Of a stretch of 64,000 nucleotides of DNA, positions 8,804 to 17,452 are shown piece after piece (position 1 is the first letter of the stretch; every line of letters starts with the position of its first letter). The stretch spans positions 124,001 to 188,000 of the forward strand of contig JAQVBE010000001.1 in the NCBI GenBank assembly GCA_028690445.1, in the 5' to 3' direction. The notes under the pieces are model-generated. The model made no database searches, was not told the DNA's origin, and saw nothing but the letters and a program-made list of their open reading frames with translations. Made by a program: the position numbers and the translations under genes. The DNA comes from Aliarcobacter sp. Its GTDB lineage: Bacteria; Campylobacterota; Campylobacteria; Campylobacterales; Arcobacteraceae.

Positions 8804-10240
8804 TTATTGAATGATAAATAAAATAGTTTGTCCGTATCTATTTACATACACTCTTTTATATTTATTAGCATATTTTTTTAATACTGTTTCAACATTTGCA
8901 AAATTCTTTACCTCTAAATCTTCAATTTGAACAATAATGTCCCCTGCTTGAAAACCAGCTTTTTCAGCTTTTGATTTTAGTTCAACATCTGAAATTAATA
9001 TTCCTATAACATCAGTTGGTAATCTAAATTGTTTTTGAGTTTCACCATCTATAACACTCAATTTTAATCCACCAAGAAAAATATTATTATTTACAGGAGA
9101 AGCCGTTGCAGGTGTTTCTAATACTGTAGTTCGGTCAGCTAAAATAATAGTTAATTCAATATCTTTTTCATCTCTTTCAACTTGAATTTTTACTTTTTCA
9201 TCAGGTTTAAAAGATGCAATTGTATTTTGTAAAGAAGATTTATCTTTAGCTAATTTACCATTTATTGCATAAATTAAGTCACCTCTTTTTAGACCACCTT
9301 TAGCAGCTGGTGTGTCAGCTGAAATATCTAAAACTAAAGAACCTTCTTTTCTTTTATAAACTTTTGAAGATTCATTGTCTAAATCAGCAATAGCAACGCC
9401 TAAATATCCTCTTGTTACTTTTCCATCGGCAACTAATTTCCCAACTACATCTTTAACCATTGCAACTGGGATTGCAAAACCAATTCCATTGTTTCCACCA
9501 CCTTTTGAAATAATTGCAGTATTTATTCCAATTAAAGCACCTCTTGAATCAACTAATGCACCACCTGAGTTTCCAGGATTTATAGAAGCATCTGTTTGAA
9601 TATAATTTTCATATCTATTTATTCCAACTTTATTTTTATTTAAAGCTGAAATAATTCCTTGAGTTACAGTACTTCCTATTCCAAAAGGATTTCCAATAGC
9701 AAATATAACATCTCCAACTAATAATGAGTTAGAATCAGCTAGTTTTATAGGTCTTAATGCAATATTTGCTTCAATTTTAATAACAGCAATATCACTATCA
9801 GCATCACGACCTACAAGTTTTGCATTATATTCTGTTGTTTCATCACCAATTGTAACAGTGATTTCTTCTGCATTCTCAATAACATGATTATTTGTAACTA
9901 TATAACCATCTTTTGAAATAATAACACCAGAACCAAGTGATCTTTGAATTCTATTTTGTTTGAATTGATTTCCAAATTGGTCTCCAAAAAATCTTTTGAA
10001 AAAGGGATCATTAAACATTTGTAAAGGAAGATTTTCTATTCCTTCATTTACATGTTTTTTTGCAGAAATATTTACAATAGATTGAACAGAATTTTTAACA
10101 CTATTGTTAAAAGATAAGATTTCATTTGCAGAGTTTGGAGAAACTCTAGTAGGATTTGAATCTACTACTTCAAAATCAATTGTTTTTGAAAACAGTTGAG
10201 TGGCTATTAATGTAGAAATTAGTAGAAGTTTTTTCTTCAC
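8804..10240 (-). CDS. htrA: Periplasmic serine protease/chaperone HtrA (Do/DegP family)
   Basis: 478 residues. There is a signal peptide (MKKKLLLISTLIATQLFSKT), a trypsin-like protease with H119 (TNNHVIE), D150 (DSDIAVI) and S225 (NPGNSGGA), and two PDZ domains (about 275-365 and 385-475). It degrades and refolds misfolded envelope proteins. It is first in a three-gene operon with the two-component regulator and kinase, which suggests the kinase controls its own stress protease. About 120 bases separate it from ilvD. Confidence 0.95.
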   Translation of the reverse strand: MKKKLLLISTLIATQLFSKTIDFEVVDSNPTRVSPNSANEILSFNNSVKNSVQSIVNISAKKHVNEGIENLPLQMFNDPFFKRFFGDQFGNQFKQNRIQRSLGSGVIISKDGYIVTNNHVIENAEEITVTIGDETTEYNAKLVGRDADSDIAVIKIEANIALRPIKLADSNSLLVGDVIFAIGNPFGIGSTVTQGIISALNKNKVGINRYENYIQTDASINPGNSGGALVDSRGALIGINTAIISKGGGNNGIGFAIPVAMVKDVVGKLVADGKVTRGYLGVAIADLDNESSKVYKRKEGSLVLDISADTPAAKGGLKRGDLIYAINGKLAKDKSSLQNTIASFKPDEKVKIQVERDEKDIELTIILADRTTVLETPATASPVNNNIFLGGLKLSVIDGETQKQFRLPTDVIGILISDVELKSKAEKAGFQAGDIIVQIEDLEVKNFANVETVLKKYANKYKRVYVNRYGQTILFIIQ

Positions 10241-10328
10241 TTTGTTATCCTCTTTTTAATTTTTATAGTGACATTATGAAGTATAAGTGTAAACTATTTT
10301 CCAATCAAAGGTTAATGTTTGGTTAATA

Positions 10329-10356
10329 CTAACTAAGGAATAAAATCCTTAGTTAG
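10329..10356 (-). terminator. Hairpin after ilvD
   Basis: An 11-bp perfect stem (10329-10339 with 10346-10356, CTAACTAAGGA and its complement) with a 6-base loop just beyond the ilvD stop. No long T-run follows on the minus strand, so termination may be partial and could allow some read-through into htrA. Confidence 0.5.
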
Positions 10357-10361
10357 ATTTA

Positions 10362-12050
10362 TTATAAATCAGTTTTTAATACAGCACCGCTACTTGCATT
10401 TGTAACTAATGCTCTGTATTGTCCCAACCATGAAGAGTTAAGAGGTTTTTTAAGTGGAACAAAATTATCTCTTCTTTGAGCAATTTCTTCAAATGTAAGG
10501 TTTACACTTAAAATATATTGGTCAACATCAATATGAATTTCATCCCCATCTTTTAATAATCCAATCATTCCACCCTCTGCTGCTTCTGGTGAAACATGAC
10601 CAATTGAAGCTCCTCTTGTTGCTCCTGAGAATCTTCCATCAGTAATAAGAGCAACATCATCACCAAGACCCATTCCCATAATAAGACTTGTAGGTGCTAG
10701 CATTTCTTGCATTCCAGGACCACCTTTTGGACCTTCGTATCTAATAACAACAACATCTCCAGCTTTTACTTTACCGCTTACAATTCCTTTGATAGCTTCT
10801 GCTTGACCATCAAAACAAACAGCTTTTCCTGTCATTACTCTTGAACCTGTAATCCCAGCTGTTTTAATAACAGCCCCTTGTTCTGCAAGGTTTCCATAAA
10901 GAATTGCTAATCCACCAACTTGTGAATATGGATTATCAATAGTGTGAATAATATTTGTATCTTTGATATAAGCATCTTTGATTTTTTCTAATACTGTTTC
11001 GCCACTAATTGTAAGGTTATCTAATAAAATATCATCACCTCTTTTACTCATTTCTTTCATAACAGCGTTCACACCACCAGCTTTATTAATATCTTCCATG
11101 TGAACAGTAGTTAAAGATGGAGAAATCTTTGCAATATGAGAAACTCTTTTAGAGATTTTATTAATATCTTCAAGATTAAAATTAACTTTTGCTTCTTTCG
11201 CAATTGCTAACATATGTAAAACAGTGTTTGAACTTCCACCCATTGCCATGTCAACAGCAAATGCATTTCTTACTGCATTTTCATTTAAAATATTTGTTAA
11301 TTTATATTTTTCACTAGATTTTGCATCAAGTGCAATTTCACAAATTCTTCTAGCCGCTTGTCTGTATAAAACTTCTCGCTCAGGTGTTAGTGCTAAAATT
11401 GTTCCATTTCCAGGAAGTGCAATTCCCATTGCTTCCATAAGCGTATTCATAGAGTTAGCTGTAAACATTCCTGAACATGAACCACCACTTGGACATGCAT
11501 TACACTCAATATCTTTTAACTCTTCATCACTCATCTCTCCAGCTTCATGTTTTCCAACAGCTTCAAATGCAGTTGCTAAGTCAATTGGAGTTCCATCTTG
11601 TGTGTAACCTTTTTCCATTGGTCCACCACTTACAAAAATAGTAGGAACATTTACTCTTAAAGCTCCCATAATCATACCTGGAACGATTTTATCACAGTTA
11701 GGAATAGCAATCATTGCATCAAGTTTATGTGCATTCATTACAGTTTCAATAGAGTTTGCGATTAACTCTCTTGAAGGTAATGAAAATAACATACCATCAT
11801 GACCCATAGCAATTCCATCATCAACACCAATAGTATTGAACTCAAATGGTACACAACCATTTGCTCTTATTTCTTCTTTTATTATGGCACTTACTTTATC
11901 TAAGAAAAAGTGTCCAGGAATTAACTCAATAAAAGAGTTTGCAACTCCAATAAATGGTTTATCAAAATCTTCATCTTTAAGTCCTGTTGCTCTTAATAAT
12001 GACCGGTGAGGAGTTCTATCAAACCCTTTTTTTACTTCATCACTTCTCAA
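10362..12050 (-). CDS. ilvD: Dihydroxy-acid dehydratase
   Basis: 562 residues, normal family length. Recognised by the N-terminal [20 protein letters not shown] (at most 20 shown), the cluster-binding CDKIVPGM and [18 protein letters not shown] segments, and the C-terminal [10 protein letters not shown]. It dehydrates dihydroxy-acids in valine, isoleucine and pantothenate synthesis using an iron-sulfur cluster. The gene stands alone between the htrA operon and the tRNA cluster, transcribed away from the tRNAs. Confidence 0.97.
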   Translation of the reverse strand: MRSDEVKKGFDRTPHRSLLRATGLKDEDFDKPFIGVANSFIELIPGHFFLDKVSAIIKEEIRANGCVPFEFNTIGVDDGIAMGHDGMLFSLPSRELIANSIETVMNAHKLDAMIAIPNCDKIVPGMIMGALRVNVPTIFVSGGPMEKGYTQDGTPIDLATAFEAVGKHEAGEMSDEELKDIECNACPSGGSCSGMFTANSMNTLMEAMGIALPGNGTILALTPEREVLYRQAARRICEIALDAKSSEKYKLTNILNENAVRNAFAVDMAMGGSSNTVLHMLAIAKEAKVNFNLEDINKISKRVSHIAKISPSLTTVHMEDINKAGGVNAVMKEMSKRGDDILLDNLTISGETVLEKIKDAYIKDTNIIHTIDNPYSQVGGLAILYGNLAEQGAVIKTAGITGSRVMTGKAVCFDGQAEAIKGIVSGKVKAGDVVVIRYEGPKGGPGMQEMLAPTSLIMGMGLGDDVALITDGRFSGATRGASIGHVSPEAAEGGMIGLLKDGDEIHIDVDQYILSVNLTFEEIAQRRDNFVPLKKPLNSSWLGQYRALVTNASSGAVLKTDL

Positions 12051-12163
12051 TTTTCATCCTTTAAATATGCATAAATTATATGGCTAGATTATACATTTAT
12101 TGCAGTTCAATTTTAATTAAATAAGTCATTTTATTAAAATTTTAGAATTTCGTAAAAAATATC

Positions 12164-12192
12164 TTGACAAATAAATAAAAAGCTATTATAAT
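12164..12192 (+). promoter_or_regulatory. Sigma-70 promoter of the tRNA cluster
   Basis: TTGACA at 12164-12169 and TATAAT at 12187-12192 with exactly 17 bases between them, about 45 bases before tRNA-Leu. Both boxes are perfect consensus, unusual for this lineage where the -35 is often weak, and fits a stable-RNA promoter. Confidence 0.85.
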
Positions 12193-12239
12193 TCCAGTCC
12201 AATTTAAGTATAAGATACTTTAAATTGACTTCAAAGTGT

Positions 12240-12326
12240 GCGAGTGTGGCGGAACAGGTAGACGCGTTGGACTTAAAATCCAATTCCGGTTTCGGAGTAT
12301 CGGTTCGATTCCGATCATTCGCACCA
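12240..12326 (+). tRNA. tRNA-Leu (UAA anticodon)
   Basis: 87 nt. The acceptor arm GCGAGTG pairs with CATTCGC (one G-U); discriminator A and encoded CCA. The anticodon loop CTTAAAA gives anticodon UAA. A long variable arm and the T-loop GGTTCGATTCC fit a class II leucine tRNA. Confidence 0.95.
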
Positions 12327-12335
12327 TTATAATGT

Positions 12336-12424
12336 AGAGGGTTGACAGAGTTGGTCTATCGTACCGGTTTTGAAAACCGGCGAGGTGAAAGCCTCCGAGG
12401 GTTCGAATCCCTTGCCCTCTGCCA
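12336..12424 (+). tRNA. tRNA-Ser (UGA anticodon)
   Basis: 89 nt. The acceptor arm AGAGGGT pairs with GCCCTCT (one G-T), discriminator G, CCA encoded. The anticodon arm CCGGT-TTTGAAA-ACCGG gives UGA. A long variable arm (GGTGAAAGCC region) marks a class II serine tRNA. It is 9 bases after tRNA-Leu, so co-transcribed. Confidence 0.95.
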
Positions 12425-12494
12425 TTATTCATAACTAAATCATCTAACTTTTTTAATTTTAAATGATTTAAAAAATAGACTATACATTTCTGTT

Positions 12495-12570
12495 GGAGGT
12501 ATAGCAAAGCTGGTAATGCCTCGGATTGCAAATCCGACATGCGTTGGTTCGAGTCCGACTACCTCCTCCA
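12495..12570 (+). tRNA. tRNA-Cys (GCA anticodon); probable island attachment gene
   Basis: 76 nt. The acceptor GGAGGTA pairs with TACCTCC, with discriminator T and encoded CCA. The anticodon stem TCGGA/TCCGA encloses TTGCAAA, anticodon GCA. The integrase gene lies 222 bases downstream in the same direction, the usual layout for P4-type integrases that recombine into a tRNA 3' end. The bases GACTACCT at 12557-12564 recur at the far end of the island. Confidence 0.93.
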
Positions 12571-12586
12571 CTTCATAATTTCAATC

Positions 12587-12665
12587 AATCTATATCAATC
12601 TAACAATTTACCATAAAATCGAAGTTCCTTTACGATTAAAGCGTTTTCTAATCTATATTAATCTA
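12587..12665 (+). repeat. Direct repeat AATCTATATyAATCTA, two copies
   Basis: Copies at 12587-12602 and 12650-12665 match in 15 of 16 bases and lie 63 bases apart, between tRNA-Cys and the integrase. They may be binding sites for the integrase or the AlpA-like protein; no direct evidence. Confidence 0.5.
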
Positions 12666-12683
12666 TCATCATCTAATAATTAT

Positions 12684-12743
12684 TGGGTTGTAAATTGGGT
12701 GGTTATACTTTAACTTATTAAAAAGATTAAATTTAACCACCCA
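12684..12743. repeat. Left set of integrase arm-like sites (TGGGTkGTwA)
   Basis: Three copies: TGGGTTGTAA at 12684-12693, TGGGTGGTTA at 12696-12705, and the inverted TAACCACCCA at 12734-12743. The first two are spaced 12 bases apart. The same motif appears twice at 31787-31808 near the other end. Placement inside the island and outside any gene fits arm-type sites for the integrase. Confidence 0.65.
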
Positions 12744-12792
12744 AAATATGCTTATAAGTACCTATAAATCAATTGTCTAAGAGGATTGTATT

Positions 12793-14031
12793 ATGTCTAA
12801 TATTAATTTACTAAAAGATATTCAAGTTAAACAAGCTAAACCAAAAGAAAAAGCTTATTTTCTTAATGATGGTTCGGGTCTTCGATTAAATGTAACTGTA
12901 GACAATAAAAAAATTTGGGAATTCAGATATACATTAAATGGGAAGAGAAGAATAACAACTTTCCAAACTTATCCTAAAATATCATTAATTCAAGCTAGAA
13001 AAAAAAGAGATGAATATAATGATTTAATATTTAGTAATATTGACCCTATTGATTACATTAAAGAACAAAAAGAAAAATTAGCTATTGAAGATAAAAGTGA
13101 TTTCAAAAATATTTTTTATAATTGGTGGGAAAAAGAAGAAAATAGAAGTGCTAAAGCTCAACATGAATGGAAGAAGGTTAGGTTTGAAAATGATGTACTT
13201 CCTCATATCGGTAATAAAAAGATTAAAGATATTAAAATTCAAGATATAGTTGAAACACTTATTAATAAATCAAAAACTTCACCAGAAACAGCAAATAGAT
13301 TATTCTCTTATTTAAAAAGTATATATAGTTTTGCAATTTTGCAAGGCTATATAGATAAAAATATACTATTAGAAGTGAATAAAAATCATTTTTTAGTAAC
13401 ACAAAAAGTTAAACATTTCCCAAAAATTACAGATATAGAAAATTTAAAAGACTTAGTGAATAATATTTATAACTATAAAGGTCATTACTCTGTAAAAAAT
13501 GCTTTAAAAACGGTTCTACATTTGCCTTTAAGAGCTACTAATTTATGTAGTTTAAAATGGGAATATATTGATTTTGATAATAAGGTTTTAACTATTCCTA
13601 GAAAACTAATGAAGGTAAAAGATAAAAATTTCGATGATTTTAAAATGCCTCTAAGTGAAGAATTAATTAAAATTTTTAAAGAACAAAAAGATTTAACAGG
13701 TTATCAAAGTTGGGTTTTTTTAGGCACAAATCATAGTACACCGATTAATGTTGAAAGTCCAAACAAAGCTTTGAAAATAATGGGTTTTGATGATGAAAGC
13801 AATGGTAAGAAAATTACACTTCATGGTTTTCGAGGTACTTTTAGAAGTATGATTGAAACATTAGATGTAAATAATCAATTCAGTTTTGAAATTAAAGAAA
13901 GAGCATTAGACCATCAAGAATCATCAAAAGTTGTTAGAGCATATGCTCACAAAGCTGATTATATAAAACAACTTTCTTTATTAATGGATTACTGGAGTGA
14001 TTTTATTATTACTCTTAAAACCAAAAATTAA
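12793..14031 (+). CDS. Tyrosine recombinase, P4-type island integrase
   Basis: 412 residues. The N-terminal DUF4102-like domain (about 1-90) has FLNDGSGLRLNV and the TTFQTYPKISLIQARK segment typical of P4 integrases, then a SAM-like domain, then the catalytic domain with R247 (LPLRATNL), H344 and R347 (HGFRGTFR), H374 and the likely nucleophile Y384 (VRAYAH). It integrates and excises the island at the tRNA. All catalytic residues are present, so it appears active. A Shine-Dalgarno (AGAGGA) precedes the ATG. Confidence 0.93.
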   Translation: MSNINLLKDIQVKQAKPKEKAYFLNDGSGLRLNVTVDNKKIWEFRYTLNGKRRITTFQTYPKISLIQARKKRDEYNDLIFSNIDPIDYIKEQKEKLAIEDKSDFKNIFYNWWEKEENRSAKAQHEWKKVRFENDVLPHIGNKKIKDIKIQDIVETLINKSKTSPETANRLFSYLKSIYSFAILQGYIDKNILLEVNKNHFLVTQKVKHFPKITDIENLKDLVNNIYNYKGHYSVKNALKTVLHLPLRATNLCSLKWEYIDFDNKVLTIPRKLMKVKDKNFDDFKMPLSEELIKIFKEQKDLTGYQSWVFLGTNHSTPINVESPNKALKIMGFDDESNGKKITLHGFRGTFRSMIETLDVNNQFSFEIKERALDHQESSKVVRAYAHKADYIKQLSLLMDYWSDFIITLKTKN

Positions 14032-14043
14032 AAAATATCAAAT

Positions 14044-14069
14044 AAGATAAGAGTTAATTCTCTTATCTT
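14044..14069. terminator. Bidirectional hairpin between integrase and AlpA-like gene
   Basis: A perfect 10-bp stem, AAGATAAGAG with CTCTTATCTT, loop TTAATT. It lies between two convergent stops (14031 and 14071), with T-rich sequence on the plus side. Confidence 0.7.
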
Positions 14070-14070
14070 G

Positions 14071-14253
14071 TTAATTTTCTTTCATACCTAAATTTAATAA
14101 AACTTCTTCTATATCAAAAACTGTTACTCCTGTTGAAATCTTATGAGCTTTAATTTTCCCATCTTTAACCCATTTCCAAACAGTTGATAAACCTATCCCT
14201 AAATACTCTGCTAACTCTTTAGCTCTATATTTTGTTTTTTTTCTATTTTCCAT
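14071..14253 (-). CDS. AlpA-like helix-turn-helix regulator (possible excisionase)
   Basis: 60 residues. YRAKELAEYLGIGLSTVWKW is a MerR/AlpA-type helix-turn-helix beginning, followed by VKDGKIKAHKISTGVTVF, the family's recognition wing. AlpA proteins switch on P4-type integrases and act as excisionases. It converges with the integrase gene, sharing the hairpin at 14044. Small size is normal for the family. Confidence 0.8.
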   Translation of the reverse strand: MENRKKTKYRAKELAEYLGIGLSTVWKWVKDGKIKAHKISTGVTVFDIEEVLLNLGMKEN

Positions 14254-14596
14254 AAATTAATGCCTAATGCTAAATTTATAGTTGCAACTACATAAACTGA
14301 TTTAAATCTGATGGAATCCTACTTAAATTTAAACCTTTACTGCTCAGGAATTTTGATTTCATTTTTCCTGAGAATAAAAAAATTTGCGAGCGTATAATTC
14401 GACTGTATATTTTGTAAAAAAGAGTTTTGAAGATAAATAGTATTTGAAAATAGTCTGTAATTATATAAGAAAATTGCTTAGACATTTTTAAATTTAGAAT
14501 GTAGTTTTATTACAAAATATTGATAGAGAAATAGGTGGTAAATATTTACCGAACAATAAAGCTATTTAGTTTAGCTTATTATATTAAGGAAAAAGA
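14254..14596. promoter_or_regulatory. 343-base non-coding region with two inverted repeats
   Basis: Between the divergent AlpA-like and ATPase genes. It contains CTCAGGAA (14343-14350) with TTCCTGAG (14365-14372), an 8-bp stem with a 14-base loop, and the perfect 14-base palindrome GGTAAATATTTACC at 14537-14550, placed like an operator before the ATPase start. A minus-strand frame at 14288-14485 has no recognisable content and I do not call it. Confidence 0.5.
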
Positions 14597-15970
14597 ATGA
14601 ATGATAATAGTTTCCGAAAACCTAATTATCCACCCAAAGGAATTTATCCTGGTTGTCATCTTAATGTATCATATAAAATTGATCCACAAGAAACGGAACA
14701 ATTTAATCAAATAATACCTCCTGATGAAATAGATAGTCATATGCACGTAACTGCATCTACTAGAAAAGGGAAAAGTGAATTTTTAAAAATAATGTTTATG
14801 CATCGTGTTTCTAAAAAAGAAGGTAGTGTCGTACTATTTGATGTACATGGTGATTTATCTTTGCAGTGCATAAAAATGATGAACAGATTAAGTTTAGATG
14901 TAGAAGATTTTATTTTTGTAGATTTATTTCTAAAAAAGGGTTATACCCCAACAATAAATCCATTTAGAATTGGAAAAGTTAAGGAAGAAACTGTTTCAAT
15001 AGTTGCACAAGAATTAATGAGTGCATTTGAAAGTATTATTTCTACCGATTTTACTGATAATATGGAAGTATTTCTCACTCCTTTAATCTATATATTGCTT
15101 ATGAAAGGAGATTCTGGAATTGATGAGTTAATAAAATACTTAGATAATGAGAATTATGAAGAACTGCTTGCATTTGCTTTGACCATACAAAGTAAGTATC
15201 ATAGAGATTTTATTAAAAATGAGTTTAATAAACCAAAATTCACAAAAACAAAAGAAGCTCTCTCTACAAAATTAAGAATATTTTTGTGTAATCCTGTATT
15301 TAGTCGTTTTGTTACTGGAGAATCTACAATTAATCTTAGAAAAGCTTTGAATAGTGGTAAAAACTTAATTTTCAGATTTCCAAAAGGAAAAATGAGAAAA
15401 GTATTAGCACCAGCAATAAAGCTTATTATGGCATTAATTCAAGGCATAGTTTTTCAAAAAGCAGATTCACCAAAAGATTTAAGACCAAAAACTTATTTAA
15501 TTTGTGATGAGTTTCAAAACTTTTTTAGTCAAATATCTGATGAGATATTAAGTGAAAGTGGTAAAAATAATCTATTTATTACTATGGCACATCAATATTT
15601 AACTCAACTTGACACAACAAGTAGAGATGGTGTCTTAAGTGGTGCAAATATTTTTGTTGTTGGTAAAAACTCTGATAAAGAGTTAAATGCAATGGCAAAA
15701 CAAATAGAAGTTGATGTTTCTTTACTCAAAAATTTAAAAAGAGGTGAATTTTATATCAAAGTAGGTTCTAATAATGCTATTAAAATATTAACTACGAATA
15801 AATATATTGATGATAAATATTCTATGTCCGAAATAGAATGGAAAAAAGTTAAAAAATATCAAAGAAAACGTTATTATAAAAAAATAGATGAAACAATTGA
15901 AGATATTTCTATTGTTTCTATTCCTGATAAGACTCCATCTTTACCAATACCAAAATTTGATGAAAATTAG
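14597..15970 (+). CDS. TraD/TraG- or HerA-like DNA-transfer ATPase
   Basis: 457 residues. The Walker A region reads ASTRKGKS (53-60), with Ala where the first Gly is usual. VVLFDVHGDL follows, and a Walker B TYLICDEFQNFF lies near residues 300-312. A later MAHQYLTQLD resembles the sensor or recognition region of conjugative coupling proteins (Q-x-x-x-Q-L). There are no membrane segments, unlike full VirD4 proteins, so it may be a cytosolic DNA pump for mobilisation. A strong Shine-Dalgarno (AAGGAAAA) precedes the ATG; the next gene follows by 9 bases. Confidence 0.75.
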   Translation: MNDNSFRKPNYPPKGIYPGCHLNVSYKIDPQETEQFNQIIPPDEIDSHMHVTASTRKGKSEFLKIMFMHRVSKKEGSVVLFDVHGDLSLQCIKMMNRLSLDVEDFIFVDLFLKKGYTPTINPFRIGKVKEETVSIVAQELMSAFESIISTDFTDNMEVFLTPLIYILLMKGDSGIDELIKYLDNENYEELLAFALTIQSKYHRDFIKNEFNKPKFTKTKEALSTKLRIFLCNPVFSRFVTGESTINLRKALNSGKNLIFRFPKGKMRKVLAPAIKLIMALIQGIVFQKADSPKDLRPKTYLICDEFQNFFSQISDEILSESGKNNLFITMAHQYLTQLDTTSRDGVLSGANIFVVGKNSDKELNAMAKQIEVDVSLLKNLKRGEFYIKVGSNNAIKILTTNKYIDDKYSMSEIEWKKVKKYQRKRYYKKIDETIEDISIVSIPDKTPSLPIPKFDEN

Positions 15971-15979
15971 GATTGTAAT

Positions 15980-16819
15980 ATGGCTAACTTAACAGAAAAT
16001 CAACTAAGAGCTATTATATTATTAGCAATCTATAAATATCTCTCATCTTCAGATTTTGTGAAGATGGGGGTATTTAAAAAAAGGTCTTATTTAACTAACT
16101 CGTTAAAAATTTTAAAAGACTCAAAAAATCCATTAATTTCTAAATATGATTTTAATCCAATTAACGGAAAAGTTGAAAGTTTATATTTTTTAACAAAGAA
16201 TGGTAAAAAGTTGTTAATTAATGAATTTTCATATGATGAATCAAATATTAAAATGCCAAGAGGATTGGATATGGTTTATCTCCACGATTATTATCATCGT
16301 AAATATACTATTGATTTTCATATTGCTTTTAGATTATGGATTGAGTCTAAAAATGGACAAGTTAATTTCCTAAATTATTATTTTGATAAAGCAGGTAATA
16401 ATAGAAATGGAAATAGAAATGACTATGTAACTGCTTTAAATAAAATCCAACTAGATGAAAGAACTTCATTTATTCCAGATATTAATGCAAAATTTACAAT
16501 TGATGAAAAAGAATATCTTTTTTTGTTTGAACAACATAATGGGAAGGATGCTAAAAGACTATTTGAACAATTATTTATACATATTCATGCTATATCAGCA
16601 AAAGCAATATCTTCTAAATATAATTATCAAAAACCATATAAAGTTGTAGTCGTTTGTGAAGAAGAGAGTGTTAAAACTTCAGTTATTAAAAGACTTCAAA
16701 AACTAAATAGAATTGAACACTATAACAATTTTTTTATCTTTAAAACAAACAATGAACTATTAGAAGATTTCTATAGTAATTGGACTTTGATAGATGAAAA
16801 AAAAGTCAATTTTTTCTAA
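15980..16819 (+). CDS. Replication-relaxation-like protein
   Basis: 279 residues. The N-terminal winged helix (about 5-80) has SLYFLTKNGKKLL, then MVYLHDYYHRKYTIDFHIAF, then FIPDINAKF...EYLFLFEQHNGKD. The order wHTH, H-N/D motif, PD and (E/F)xExxxG resembles the replication-relaxation family (PF13814), which accompanies TraG/TcpA-like ATPases on mobile elements. The PD...E layout recalls nuclease folds but the catalytic Lys is unclear. It is in an operon with the ATPase, so a role in DNA processing for transfer is likely. Family assignment is from memory of the pattern. Confidence 0.6.
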   Translation: MANLTENQLRAIILLAIYKYLSSSDFVKMGVFKKRSYLTNSLKILKDSKNPLISKYDFNPINGKVESLYFLTKNGKKLLINEFSYDESNIKMPRGLDMVYLHDYYHRKYTIDFHIAFRLWIESKNGQVNFLNYYFDKAGNNRNGNRNDYVTALNKIQLDERTSFIPDINAKFTIDEKEYLFLFEQHNGKDAKRLFEQLFIHIHAISAKAISSKYNYQKPYKVVVVCEEESVKTSVIKRLQKLNRIEHYNNFFIFKTNNELLEDFYSNWTLIDEKKVNFF

Positions 16820-17084
16820 TCAGTACAAAATCTTAATATAGAATTATGTGTAGCATTATGAATAGCATTATGTATAACATCCCAATACTATTGAAGAAGC
16901 CTATAACTAGGTTATTTGATAGTATTTTTTCTATTTAAATATATACTATAAGTAGTAAATATTTTCTTTTTTTTAATATCAAAATTTTTTGGCGATATAT
17001 CATAAAACTAATCAAATCTAGAGTAACTCTTTTTTTAGAGTTGCTTTATGTTTTATATCCCAAAAATGATAGAAGGAGTCGTAT

Positions 17085-17312
17085 ATGAAAAAAGAAAATA
17101 AATGCTTTGATATAAATAACTTGAGGCAAAAACAGCACTATACCAAGTGGAAGAAATTAATCAAAAATCTTGGTGATAAAGTAAATGATGAAGATAAGCA
17201 AAAAGAAAAAAAGGAAAAATCCAAAAATTTTGAGGATGTTTTTCCCATTAGTACCATAACTAGATGTTATGTAAATAGGTCAGATTATAAACTTTTTATA
17301 GAGGGAGCTTAA
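17085..17312 (+). CDS. Small basic hypothetical protein
   Basis: 75 residues, very Lys-rich, with a charged central stretch (DEDKQKEKKEKSK) and a more ordered C-terminal end (FPISTITRCYVNRSDYKLF). An excellent Shine-Dalgarno (AAGGAG, 7 bases before ATG) makes translation likely. Not recognised. The 265 bases before it are AT-rich, with a repeated AGCATTATG pair near 16850 and a small AACTC/GAGTT hairpin near 17024-17041. Confidence 0.55.
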   Translation: MKKENKCFDINNLRQKQHYTKWKKLIKNLGDKVNDEDKQKEKKEKSKNFEDVFPISTITRCYVNRSDYKLFIEGA

Positions 17313-17313
17313 C

Positions 17314-17400
17314 ATGAATATTCCCCCATCTGCATTGATTGCTATTTTTATAGCTTGTTTTCAAATCCTTAAGGATACATTAGACAAAAAAGAAAATTAG
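17314..17400 (+). CDS. 28-residue hydrophobic peptide
   Basis: The peptide begins MNIPPSALIAIFIACFQ and ends in a charged tail (KDTLDKKEN), one short membrane helix. A Shine-Dalgarno (GGGAG) overlaps the end of the upstream gene, whose stop lies 2 bases before this ATG, so coupling is likely. The form resembles small membrane peptides such as type I toxins or holin-like proteins, but nothing proves that. Confidence 0.45.
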   Translation: MNIPPSALIAIFIACFQILKDTLDKKEN

Positions 17401-17452
17401 ATAACAGCTTTTAACAAAAAATATAAAAAACAAAAAAATAAAGGAAAAACCC

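Noticed and set aside
11224-11607. 127-codon plus-strand frame opposite ilvD
   Set aside because: Lies wholly inside a highly conserved gene on the other strand; a shadow frame.
12220-12540. 106-codon minus-strand frame across the tRNA genes
   Set aside because: It is the reverse of tRNA-Leu, tRNA-Ser and part of tRNA-Cys; such frames are common artefacts.
14288-14485. 65-codon minus-strand frame between the AlpA-like and ATPase genes
   Set aside because: Low-complexity product without a domain, no convincing ribosome site, and it covers the inverted repeat region.
16843-16875. Repeated AGCATTATG near 16850 considered as iterons
   Set aside because: Only two short copies in a non-coding AT-rich stretch and no Rep gene directly beside it.
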